Source of the DNA: Cercophora sp. LCS_1
Taxonomy: Eukaryota; Ascomycota; Sordariomycetes; Sordariales; Lasiosphaeriaceae
Assembly (NCBI GenBank): GCA_036250225.1
Contig: JAPZLL010000015.1
Span: 434,001-498,000, forward strand
Reading direction: 5' to 3'
DNA length: 64,000 nt
A program made the translations under genes and the position numbers. The notes beneath the pieces are model-generated. The model saw only the letters and a list, made by a program, of their open reading frames with translations. It searched no databases and was not told the DNA's origin. Shown here piece after piece: positions 44,025-53,055 of this stretch; position 1 is the stretch's first letter; each line of letters begins with the position of its first letter.

Positions 44025-44888
44025 ATGGCCTTGATCCATCTCCTCCTGACCCTCGCCACCCTCCCAACCACCCTCCTCGCCTCTAACGCACACTACTACG
44101 GGCCCCCGCATAACCCACACTATGGCCTCCCCTACCAAAAGTACCACATCCTCAACACGACCTGCACCAGCCCGTTACGATACATCACCAACAGCGAGCC
44201 CTTTCCCTTTCCAACAACCAGCGCCGAGCTCCTCTCCAAGCTCACCGGGCCGCTAACCCACAACGCCGTCCGCCTCGTACCCGACAAAACCTTCCAATTC
44301 CAACGGCTTCGGTGCGACCACCTCCTCACCAAGCGGCCCGAGCTCCTCACCGACCAAAACGACATCATCAACGACGGCACCGACTTCAACAACTGCCGCA
44401 AATGCATCCAGTTTAGGAGCCACGGGAACGGGTCCCACTACCTCTTCGATATGGATGATCAGATCGCATACAATGGGCACTGCGTCACACACGATCCTGA
44501 AGCGTCGGAGTGGTGCGTCAAGGATGAACCAGCTGTGTATTATCACGTCAAGGAGGAGGATGACAAAGACAAATGGATGATGAACGAGTGTCGGTACACC
44601 GTCCTTTCGACGTGTACGTTCCCGAACCTTTGTCAGATGAAGAGGGGGAGGAACGGCATGAGATCGCGGTTTCAGCGGGATGGGTTCAAGTTTCGCTGGA
44701 ACAACGACGACAGGACGCTGCAGGGCGCGCCGGATGCTTGCGAGTATAATCCCAAGTTCGATTATCTCGGTGTGAGGGGCGGTAATAGCCCTCCGCGACC
44801 CGATGCCCGTGAAGCCCGGTTATTGAACGCGGGTCCGACTGAGCCGGAGCCGGTGAAAAAGTGGCGGTTTTATGTGTGGAATGGTTAA
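44025..44888 (+). CDS. Secreted cysteine-rich protein, family I
   Basis: Intronless, 287 residues from the ATG at 44025 (AAGATGGCC context). The signal peptide is MALIHLLLTLATLPTTLLA. The mature part is rich in His/Tyr near its start and has cysteines arranged as C-x2-C, C-x25-C, C-x10-C, then W-x4-C-x7-C-x5-C. The gene at 47024 shows almost the same spacing, so the two are probably diverged paralogs. No domain is recognised. The C-terminal 60 residues are basic and Pro-containing. An extracellular or effector-like role is inferred from secretion only. Confidence 0.7.
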   Translation: MALIHLLLTLATLPTTLLASNAHYYGPPHNPHYGLPYQKYHILNTTCTSPLRYITNSEPFPFPTTSAELLSKLTGPLTHNAVRLVPDKTFQFQRLRCDHLLTKRPELLTDQNDIINDGTDFNNCRKCIQFRSHGNGSHYLFDMDDQIAYNGHCVTHDPEASEWCVKDEPAVYYHVKEEDDKDKWMMNECRYTVLSTCTFPNLCQMKRGRNGMRSRFQRDGFKFRWNNDDRTLQGAPDACEYNPKFDYLGVRGGNSPPRPDAREARLLNAGPTEPEPVKKWRFYVWNG

Positions 44889-45857
44889 GGCGGAGGGCGT
44901 GCTTGATAGTATACAGCTGTAGGTAATATTCAAGTGGAATGCGTGTTTTGGTGTACATCATAGTGCATCGTCGTGACGTTATCTTGAATTTGGTGTCTTC
45001 ATAAGTGAGTGGTAAAATGGCTGAAAACTCGGCACACATGATCATAAAAGTCTGCATCTAGAATTCCTTTCCTCGACTTGCATTGATGCTTTCAGTGCAG
45101 GAATGAAGCGATCGAACCACCCAATAACACCTTTCACTCCCTTTTAACCTTGAGAATCTCAGTCCCTCGTCGTCACATGCCTGATATTCTACTTGACCTC
45201 TCCTGCCCTGGCCTTTTGCACGCTTGGAAACCTTAGAATTTTCCGGCCTATCGGGCCATATCCAATATTCGGTGATAAGGCTAGGCTAGACCCGTAGATC
45301 ACTGGGTCGTAGGCCAGTTCGCACGTTGCCACCCGCCTGTGGATGCAGCTGTCGAACAAGAGCCCTTCCGAGGCCCACGGTTCCGGGAGCAGCTCCTCCT
45401 GGTCCACCCGTGGCAGTTGGAACTGGGGACTCTCCTTGTGACGAAAATGCTCTTCGTGATTTTGGTGTTCACGGAGAGAGAGAGAGTACCCGGAAGGGGC
45501 AGGAGGGATGGGTGCTGGGTTATGTTGTGGGAGAGGAATTCCATCACGTTTTGTAGACCTAACATCCCAAGCCCGAAGGGCCGAAGCCGTATCCCATCCC
45601 GAGACTGGATCTCGGTGGGCGTTAGGATGCCCGTCAACGACGCAAGAGGGAGACGTGGCACAGCGCAACGAAAACGACATTTCTGGCATTGCGGAAGACG
45701 ATCTGACCGCCAAGTCATGAAAGACCGTGTTGGCCTGCGCTAGAGAACAAAGGAAAGGTGATGCTTTGATGCCAAGGCCCACAACAGATGCACATCCCTC
45801 ATCAAGTTGTCTACCATCGAGACCCGAGTCCGAAACGGCCGCGCAGCAGGGTTGAGA
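44889..45857. other. Intergenic, weak minus-strand frame
   Basis: A minus-strand frame at 45189-45782 has a mildly protein-like end (SEGLLFDSCIHRR, ATCELAYDPVIYGSS) but no start signal, splice partner or domain. It may be a fragment of a lost gene. Confidence 0.35.
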
Positions 45858-47024
45858 CTACCGCCTGGACCCCGGTGTTACTCGTGTCTTCTTGCCCTGG
45901 CTACCCGTGCGAGTTGTCTTCTTCATGCGAACTGACGTCTTCTTCGTAGAAGTCGACCGCTCCATGGTGGCCGGCTTCTTCTCAGTGGCGGTTGACTTCT
46001 TTGCGGAAGTTGACGACTTCGTGTTGAGAGTTGACTTCTTCCCAAGAGTTGACCTTGCCTCCGTGGAAGTCGATTTCTTCATGGGGGTCGACTGCTGTTT
46101 GCCCAGGGGAACACGAAAATTCGGGTCTGCACCTTGCCATCTCTTGTTGCACCCCGGGTGGAAGCGGTTTCCCTTGCATTGCCTGTAGTGTTTCCAACGC
46201 AGGTTTTCCCGCTGTATCTTGTTCATCGCCCTGTTCTTGTACAACTTCCACTTCCTCAGCTGCTCCTCCCACTTGGCCATGGCCACATTCCTCAACATAC
46301 TGGCCACGTCCTTGATAAAACCGCGCCGTTCTAATCGGCCGTCACTTGTCTGCACAACCTCGCGAGCCGCTCCTTCTGCAGCTCCCTGTGTCAAGCGGAA
46401 ACTCCCGTAGCCGGTAGGGGCTTCGTGCCAAACTGTCTTTCCCTCTCTGAGCTGCTTAGCGTGCTCTTCAATGACTGGACCGCCGCCCCAGTTGGGCTTT
46501 GCAGGACGGCCGCAAACAAAGTCGTGGAACATGTCGCATCTGGCCACAGGCGTGCGCGTGCATTTGTCCGCCGCCCACCACGAGGTTTCCGGTTCGTGGT
46601 TTGCATCTTCGGATACTTTGCAACCAAAGAACAACTTCTCGGTGTTGACAGCGCAGTTTCCAAGGAGCGTCCGGCCGTTGTGCGGGCTGAAGATAGAGAT
46701 TGTGTCGCCGGCGCGCTCGAATATGAGCTCTTCTCCACACAAACGTAGGGGGGTCGGGCCCTCGGCCGCGGGCACAGTCTCAAAAACCGGCACAGACTTG
46801 AGGCGCAGATCGCACATGCCAAACATGAAGTACTGAACTTTGTGAGGGGACTGGCCGGGAATAAGATCAACTCGCTGAAACCGAAGTGACTCGGGAGTGA
46901 TGGGGCTGTTTGTTGATGGACGGCGGGCGCACTCGCTGTGGACAATGGTGTACGGCACGTTGAGAGCGTTGGCACCAGAGAAAACGCCGTACGCAACGGC
47001 GAGGATACTGAATTGAAGGCGCAT
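45858..47024 (-). CDS. Secreted cysteine-rich protein with basic KKST-rich tail
   Basis: Intronless, 388 residues from the ATG at 47024; an in-frame ATG at 47048 adds eight residues that would disturb the signal peptide (MRLQFSILAVAYGVFSGANA). Residues to about 190 carry cysteines with C-x27-C, C-x10-C, W-x4-C-x7-C-x7-C spacing, like the protein at 44025. A helical, Arg/Lys/Trp-rich segment follows (about 225-280). The last 90 residues are an irregular repeat of KKST/KSTST-type units, strongly basic. Such a tail could bind nucleic acid, acidic polysaccharide or cell wall, or be heavily O-mannosylated. Function unknown. Starts 393 bp from, and divergent to, the gene at 47417. Confidence 0.7.
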   Translation of the reverse strand: MRLQFSILAVAYGVFSGANALNVPYTIVHSECARRPSTNSPITPESLRFQRVDLIPGQSPHKVQYFMFGMCDLRLKSVPVFETVPAAEGPTPLRLCGEELIFERAGDTISIFSPHNGRTLLGNCAVNTEKLFFGCKVSEDANHEPETSWWAADKCTRTPVARCDMFHDFVCGRPAKPNWGGGPVIEEHAKQLREGKTVWHEAPTGYGSFRLTQGAAEGAAREVVQTSDGRLERRGFIKDVASMLRNVAMAKWEEQLRKWKLYKNRAMNKIQRENLRWKHYRQCKGNRFHPGCNKRWQGADPNFRVPLGKQQSTPMKKSTSTEARSTLGKKSTLNTKSSTSAKKSTATEKKPATMERSTSTKKTSVRMKKTTRTGSQGKKTRVTPGSRR

Positions 47025-47416
47025 GGCTGCTGTCACGTCGAACTTCAAAGTTCGGGTTCAGAAAAAACACAAGAGGGTGAGGAACTGGGAACCGCTGAAA
47101 TCTGGGGTTCCCGGGGATTTAAATTGGGACAGGCAACGCCCCAAGCCCTAATTCCCGCATCCCACCGGTTTGGCCTAGAACGACAACCTAGGTTCAAGAC
47201 AACAACACCTCGGACCGAGCCCGTAACTTTATCCGGACTTTTTCTCTTCCCTGCCGAGTCGGCCCTCTGTTCTCCAGAGGGCCTCATCAGCCGCCAACAA
47301 GGCCTGAGTGGCATTTTCGTTTCACCCCTTCCTCCTTCATCGTCCAGCGACCTAAACACGAGATGTGCTGATTTCTTTTCAACTTGGTACCTGCTGTCAT
47401 CCTTACGCCGGAGATT

Positions 47417-47893
47417 ATGTCTCCCACCCCTCTAGTTAAACACGGAGAGCGTCCTAATATCTATGACATGTGTCTTCAACTTCGGGACCATAACAACGGG
47501 ACGTATGACCTCTTCGGCCTGCAGAAGAACCGCGCGTATCCCGGAACCCTGGTTCCCATGGAAGGAGAAACAGAGTTTTCGTGTAAGGGGCGGGCGAGCC
47601 CTAGGTCTCGGTTGATGGACTGCAAATACTCGAGAGTCGCGATTTCATTTCCAGCCGTCTATGATATTTTTTGGGACGGATGGCGTGAGCGTCGTGGCTG
47701 GGAGACCGCTGACTTGGGGCTCCCTTGCCCTATACCCGACGACGCCTGGGATTACCACGGGGAGCAGGACCTTTGGGACATAGCAAAGTGGGAGCGCCTG
47801 TCCCATGGTTGGAAGATGCGAGATGTCAGCCCTCTAGGAAAGGACGGCTATAATGTAGAAGAGACCCTAGAATCCTGCCTCCGCACACCTTAG
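47417..47893 (+). CDS. Hypothetical protein, possibly the 3' exon of a secreted gene
   Basis: 158 residues from the ATG at 47417. The sequence looks coding (YDMCLQLRDHNNGTYDLFG, DCKYSRVAISFPAVYDIFWD, a Trp-rich C-terminus ending ESCLRTP), but there is no signal peptide. A CTCTAG acceptor-like site just after the ATG leaves room for an upstream exon carrying the true start. Four cysteines. No recognised domain. Divergent from the secreted gene at 47024. Confidence 0.5.
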   Translation: MSPTPLVKHGERPNIYDMCLQLRDHNNGTYDLFGLQKNRAYPGTLVPMEGETEFSCKGRASPRSRLMDCKYSRVAISFPAVYDIFWDGWRERRGWETADLGLPCPIPDDAWDYHGEQDLWDIAKWERLSHGWKMRDVSPLGKDGYNVEETLESCLRTP

Positions 47894-49355
47894 TGCGTGG
47901 TAGAAGCAGACAAAAGGGATGAATCCTCAAGATCAACAAGGCTGAGAGGTCCGGGTTGTTCACCAACCACGGCAGGCATGGGAGGTCACGCATGCTAGGG
48001 GTCTGGTTGAGCCAGACGAACAATCAGGGGTTTACCCCTTAATAATAATTCTGATTCGGGATCTACCTACGAGAGTGATAGGACGAACGAGTGTATTCAC
48101 AGGAAGAAACGGACAAACAAGCCAAGCACCTAGAGCCACAACACCCAGCCAACTTCAGAGACCATCCCTGACCAAATTGACTCGCACAAACCCATCACCT
48201 CCTCTGGAACCACCTTCGGGCCGGCTCCAGCTAACTACGTCGGGCTCCGGTCGGCAGCGTTCGGATCTGGGAGCTATGGAGATTTCCGCGAGGATAGTTG
48301 TTTTGGTGCCTAGGCTGCGCCTGCCCAGGAGTGTCCAGAATGCGCAAACATGCAAGCAAGAATTGATATCAGGGGTATTGGAAGCATTCTTGGAGGCCTA
48401 TACACTAACACGGCAAGCTATCCAGCGCATCTACCCGCCATTAGGGTACGTTTGCGCTGGATGGACTGGAGCCATCTTGTCTGGTCCTCTGCCATGGTAG
48501 TATTGATCACATTGGCGCCGGATAAAGTCACATGAACTACCTTACCTGATCCTATGCAGAGAATGTTCTGGGCCCCCTCCTACCGAGAAGCGACATCTTG
48601 GTCGCGGCGTCCGGATGGCGCATCGTGGGTGATGGGTGCCCCTCCAACGGCTACCTTATCCTCCCGCCGCGCACGGGGCTTTCGCAACAGCGGGAAGCGA
48701 CGACTAAAGCACTGGGGAGACGGGTGCTGGCCCCCCACCTTCCTCCAGTTTCTGGGTGGCGGTTCAACCCGCTCCTTCCGCGCAATAGGAACGCGCTCAG
48801 TCCCGCTCTGCTGCATCGGCGTAAACCGACCGAGAAAACGCCCAAAGTTCCAGTTGAGTAGATGGGAGATGACAGAGAACAGTTCGAACGACACGCCCTT
48901 GCTACCATGTTCATCTCAGTCAGGAGCGCCGGGCATCCTCAACCGAGCCACAATCCCGCAGCAGCTACAATTCTCAGCTTCCCCATTGACAAAATGTAAA
49001 ATCCCAATTACGCCAATTCCCCAAGAAAAGTGTGTGCCTTTTAATTTTGGAGGTAAAAACGCCCGGCGTGATACGATGCCCCTTTTTCACCACCAACAAC
49101 CACCTTGGAAACAACCAACGTCAAATGCGGAGCTCAGCCCTGTGGAGCCAATCACCCAGCGACTGCTCAGGGGCAACCGCACCAAGTAAACAAAGCCCCG
49201 GCCTAGCATTCCCACTCCACCCTCGCCAAAACCGAACTAACCCCCGTTTACTATTAAAGGCATGCGACAAAAAGCAGCACAGCCCAAGGAGTGCCCGAAA
49301 CAGGGCAAAAAAAAAAGGCAAAAAGGTATTTTGCTGCGAAATCGCAGATTGATGA
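47894..49355. other. Intergenic, no intact gene seen
   Basis: Frames at 48075-48540 and 48554-49189 lack domains and consistent splicing. Short protein-like patches around 48230-48390 are interrupted by a TAG and are too short to call. Confidence 0.45.
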
Positions 49356-49437
49356 TGGACGAGCTGGGAATCGAACCCAGGACCTTTCGCATCCAGGAGA
49401 TGCTAAGCGAACGCTCTACCAACTGAGCCACACGCCC
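49356..49437 (-). tRNA. tRNA-Ala (AGC) with 9-nt intron
   Basis: A full cloverleaf reads on the minus strand: acceptor GGGCGTG/CTCGTCC with discriminator A, D-arm GCTCAGTTGGTAGAGC, anticodon stem TTCGC/GCGAA, and T-arm CTGGGTTCGATTCCCAG. The acceptor has the G3:U70 pair that identifies alanine tRNAs. The anticodon loop is TTAGCA-T with anticodon AGC. Nine extra bases (TCTCCTGGA) sit after position 37, the usual site of a nuclear tRNA intron, leaving a 73-nt mature tRNA. One U-U mismatch at 6:67 in the acceptor stem is mildly unusual. Confidence 0.93.
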
Positions 49438-49923
49438 CTGTTTGATGCAATTTAGGATTGAAAATGCCGCACAAGACGGTGCGCAAGGGGAAGTGAGCAG
49501 GTGGAGCGACGGATTTCGTGCATCGCAGAGTCGGGAGGTGGGTTCCCGATTGTCAACGTTTATCGGACGCCACATGGCCCACCAGGGGCAGTTTGCATCC
49601 TGGACTGGGAAGAAGAGCGGGATGGCGCAGCGAAACCTGCGATGCGATGGGCGTTCAGACGCAATGGTGGGACAGAATGGGACGGCAGAGAAAAAGAAGA
49701 AGCTAGCTAATATTGATAATAGGTTGAACGAGCGTGAGAAGTGAACAAGAGGCTGGAAGAATAAGATTAGTACTATTGGGGTATGGTATCTGCGTATGCT
49801 ACGAAATTTGGTGTTCCGATGGTGGTACCCTGGCGGGAATATCCGAGATCATCTCTCATGAAAAGCCTTCCCCTTTCTGTAACCGACAAAGTAAACAATC
49901 CGCACAATTCCAACTTGGATGTA
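49438..49923. other. Intergenic, no gene seen
   Basis: Region between the tRNA and the 3' end of the glucanase gene. Confidence 0.5.
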
Positions 49924-52900
49924 TTAACTCCTGAACAGCGCAAGCGATGCAACAAAGTTGTTGTAGTTGTCCGTGTACAGCGCCTTGGGAGTGCCGTCAA
50001 CAGTGATCATGTTGGTCGCACCAACCGTGTTGAGGTTGTAGATGGAGACATGGCTGTTCTCAATGCTGGCAATCTCGCTTTGGCATCTTGGGCTGCCGTC
50101 TTCGGCAACGCAGTGTGTGCTGTAGTTGTCAAAGAAACTGTACAGGCCAGCGCCATAGACATAGATGTCATGGCTGTCCACCACCCGAAGACCCCATCCG
50201 TAGTCGCCGGTCTGGAACACGGGGTCGTGCCACGAGGACTGGGGCGCAAAAGGAATGGTGGCATCCGGGTTGGGCTGATAGTATGCTGATTCCGTCTGGA
50301 TCTGCCCCATGACAACATCCTTGGTGCCAACCAGTTGGTATTCGTAAAGCTGGTGATGCTCGACGCCGGTTCCGTACAGCCAGATGCCGCCCTTCTCGCT
50401 CTCAATGAGCAGACCGCGACCAGCGAAGATGGAGATCTGCTGGTTGTGCGCCCCGATCTCGAGATCGTGGTCAGCAACCCACACCCAGCAGTTCTCCAAC
50501 AAAAGGCCCGACGCTTGCTTGGTGACGTGGAAGCTGAGAAAGCCCGAGATGCACTGCGCGGGGATGTTGTCGGCTGTGATGGGGGTGTTGGGTGTTTTGG
50601 CACACTGAGCAAGTTGGAGCTCAGAGCCGGCAAAGCCACCAATGCGGACATGGACCTCCCAGAGGCCAGAAGGCTTGGACAAGGGCGAATCGAGATTGTA
50701 CTCGATCAGGATGGCGCCAGGTTGGGCGCCCCGGGTCGAAACAACGGTGTCGGTCCACTCGATGCTTCCCTGTTCACCAGGCCTGCCAATCTGGACGACA
50801 GGCTTCGGGTTGGACTCGTCGGCGAAAAAGGAACCCGAAGAGAGGATGATGGGAAGAGCCTCACCCACGATGCGCGAGCCGGGCGGGATGTAGATGGTAC
50901 TGGTAACCACATAGTATCCGGCATCGAGGAAGACAATCTTGTTGGAAGCGGCGGCCTCGGCAAGGAGGTCGTTGAGCGCATCAGTGTCATCAGTCACACC
51001 ATCGCCCGCAGCGCCAGCCGAACGGGCGCTGAGGAAGCGTGAGAGTGGCTCGTTGGCGTAGTAGGGCTTGGAGCGCGCATAGTACTTTCCACCGGGCGCA
51101 AGCGAGGCTGGACGTGTGTTCGGGATGATGGGGCCCTGGAAGCGATTGGGCCCGCTCGTGGGTGTGTAGGCGTTGCCACGTCCCCAAGCGGCGATGGTGC
51201 TTCCGCCGCTGGACCCGGCAAGAACGGTAGATGATGGGCCTTGGATAGCCACCGGGACGTTGAAGAGACTGATGTTCTCGAGGATCAGACTGTTGGCTGC
51301 GACAGGAGTGCTAGGAGATGTCGCCCCGAACTTGACGCCAACCGGGGTGTTGCGGATCTCACTGTCTGTGATGGTAATAGAGGCGACGCCCAAGCTAGAA
51401 AAGTCAAAGCCAACGCCGCAGTTCTCGATCTGGATGCCCTGATAAGTCCAACCCCACGACCAGAACTGATGGACAGCCGTCTGGGCGTTGCGAATAGTGA
51501 TGTTACGGAATGTAAACTGCTGGTTGCCGATGGAGAGAGCGTTGGCGCCACCATTCAAGACGATGTCACCAATGTAGCCGCCGGAACCGTTCTCGATGTA
51601 AATACCCCGCTGCCTCGTGTTGCTTGCCGTGGAGAGCTTGAGCTCGATGTTGATGAGGGACGTGGCTTGCGAGCTTGGCCAGTGGATACCTGTGTATTCC
51701 AATTGAGTCGAAGTGATGGCCGTCAGGTCGAAGATCAAATTGGAGGTGGAACGGAAGAAGACGTTGGTCGAACCCCACGACTGGGCACCGCCTGGTAGAT
51801 ATGGGTTGGAGTCGAGCACCCACTCGTTGTTGAGGTTCCAGTCGGACGCCGCCTTGATGGTCGGCGGGCATGACGGGTTTCCAAGAAGGCTGACGTAGTA
51901 GTTTTGAACAATGGTGCCCTTGACGAGGTAGGTGCCGGGAGGGAAATAGACGAGTGCCGGGGTCACCGTGCTACCCTCACAAACACCAGATGCGCAAGTG
52001 TTGTCGGCATCGATAGCGGCCTGAATCGCAGCTGTATCATCGGTGACGCCATCGCCCTTTGCATTGAAGTTCTTGACGTTTCGGAACACCCTGTAGTTCG
52101 AGTTCGATTGGTATGGGGCGAGACCCTGGTGTTCGATGTTTGCGAGCCAGTAATCTGTGCAGCTCGGTGGTGCGGCAGATGACACAGCAGACGACACGGC
52201 GGAGGAGACTGCGGAGGAAACCGCGGAAGAGACAGCAGAGGAGATGGTTGACGAGACAACTGACGAAACAGCGGAAGACGCATCAGTAGAGCTGGCGACA
52301 CTGCTTGATCCCGCGCTGCTGGCAGACGAGATTGCGCTCGAGGTCACGCTGTAGACGGAGCTGGGAACTGAACTAGCCGCGGAGCTAGCTGCGGAACTTG
52401 GTACGGAGCTTGGTGCAGAACTGTGGGGAACTGAGCTTGCCGGCGCCGAGCTAGACGGCACTGAGGACGGGGCGGAAGACGAAGCCGAGGAGTACGGCGC
52501 CGAAGATGACGGAGCGGAGCTGGCCGGTGCCGAGCTCGAGACCTCGGAGTGCGGGACGGTCGATGTCTCGGCCCCGGAGGACGCGGAACCGGAGGCGCTG
52601 GTCCATGACTTGGAAGAAACAGATGTCTCCCATCCGGAGCTTGTCTCAGAGCTCACCTCGGAGCTGGAGTCGCTGTGCGTCGGCCACGTTCCGGTCGTCC
52701 GCGTTGTCCAAGTGCTCGGGCGGGTGGACCAGGAAGCGACGTCGTTGGACTCACTGGAAGACCCGGACGGGAAAGGCCACGAGCCCGACCAGCCCCGTGT
52801 CCAGGACTTGGTGGGCCACGACTTGGTGTTGGTCCTCTTGGACGTCTGGGTGACGGTGTACGTCTTCGAGATGGTCAGGGTGCTCGTGATTCTCGGGGTT

Positions 52901-53055
52901 TCGGAGCAGGGGGGCGGCGGCGGCGGCGAGGGACACTTTGTGACGGTCTCGTCGACGACGACGGTGACATACTCGACTCTCGGTGCGCCGTCGGCAACGA
53001 CAACTGAGAGAAGGGCCGACAGGCCGAGAAGGGACTGCAAAGAGTGACTGCGCAT
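49924..53055 (-). CDS. Secreted GH55 exo-beta-1,3-glucanase with Ser-rich linker
   Basis: Intronless, 1043 residues. The signal peptide (about 1-22) is followed by a Pro/Thr stretch and a Ser/Ala/Pro-rich linker up to about residue 300. The catalytic part has two parallel beta-helix modules, each opening with the pectate-lyase-3 signature: FNAKGDGVTDDTAAIQAAI (about 330) and AGAAGDGVTDDTDALNDLL (about 685). Two tandem modules of this type in about 740 residues are characteristic of GH55. Further landmarks are VYFPPGTYLV, GIHWPSSQATSL, GGYYV-like strand turns and DYGWGLRV near the C-terminus. Members release glucose or short oligomers from beta-1,3-glucan for wall remodelling, nutrition or attack on other fungi. 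The linker should be densely O-glycosylated and may anchor or space the enzyme at the wall. Confidence 0.88.
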   Translation of the reverse strand: MRSHSLQSLLGLSALLSVVVADGAPRVEYVTVVVDETVTKCPSPPPPPPCSETPRITSTLTISKTYTVTQTSKRTNTKSWPTKSWTRGWSGSWPFPSGSSSESNDVASWSTRPSTWTTRTTGTWPTHSDSSSEVSSETSSGWETSVSSKSWTSASGSASSGAETSTVPHSEVSSSAPASSAPSSSAPYSSASSSAPSSVPSSSAPASSVPHSSAPSSVPSSAASSAASSVPSSVYSVTSSAISSASSAGSSSVASSTDASSAVSSVVSSTISSAVSSAVSSAVSSAVSSAVSSAAPPSCTDYWLANIEHQGLAPYQSNSNYRVFRNVKNFNAKGDGVTDDTAAIQAAIDADNTCASGVCEGSTVTPALVYFPPGTYLVKGTIVQNYYVSLLGNPSCPPTIKAASDWNLNNEWVLDSNPYLPGGAQSWGSTNVFFRSTSNLIFDLTAITSTQLEYTGIHWPSSQATSLINIELKLSTASNTRQRGIYIENGSGGYIGDIVLNGGANALSIGNQQFTFRNITIRNAQTAVHQFWSWGWTYQGIQIENCGVGFDFSSLGVASITITDSEIRNTPVGVKFGATSPSTPVAANSLILENISLFNVPVAIQGPSSTVLAGSSGGSTIAAWGRGNAYTPTSGPNRFQGPIIPNTRPASLAPGGKYYARSKPYYANEPLSRFLSARSAGAAGDGVTDDTDALNDLLAEAAASNKIVFLDAGYYVVTSTIYIPPGSRIVGEALPIILSSGSFFADESNPKPVVQIGRPGEQGSIEWTDTVVSTRGAQPGAILIEYNLDSPLSKPSGLWEVHVRIGGFAGSELQLAQCAKTPNTPITADNIPAQCISGFLSFHVTKQASGLLLENCWVWVADHDLEIGAHNQQISIFAGRGLLIESEKGGIWLYGTGVEHHQLYEYQLVGTKDVVMGQIQTESAYYQPNPDATIPFAPQSSWHDPVFQTGDYGWGLRVVDSHDIYVYGAGLYSFFDNYSTHCVAEDGSPRCQSEIASIENSHVSIYNLNTVGATNMITVDGTPKALYTDNYNNFVASLALFRS
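52185..52262 (-). repeat. In-frame Ser/Ala/Val minisatellite in the GH55 linker
   Basis: A 12-nt unit encoding S-A-V-S repeats about five or six times on the minus strand. It lies in the coding linker and its length change would keep the frame, so it could vary between strains. Confidence 0.6.

Noticed and set aside
45189..45782. 197-codon minus-strand frame
   Set aside because: The end looks mildly protein-like, but the start is arbitrary and no domain or splice model was found. Left as a possible fragment.
48075..48540. Possible small gene with CPEC motif
   Set aside because: Interrupted by a TAG and not joined by clear introns; too little to call.
50335..51042. 235-codon plus-strand frame
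   Set aside because: Antisense shadow of the GH55 gene.
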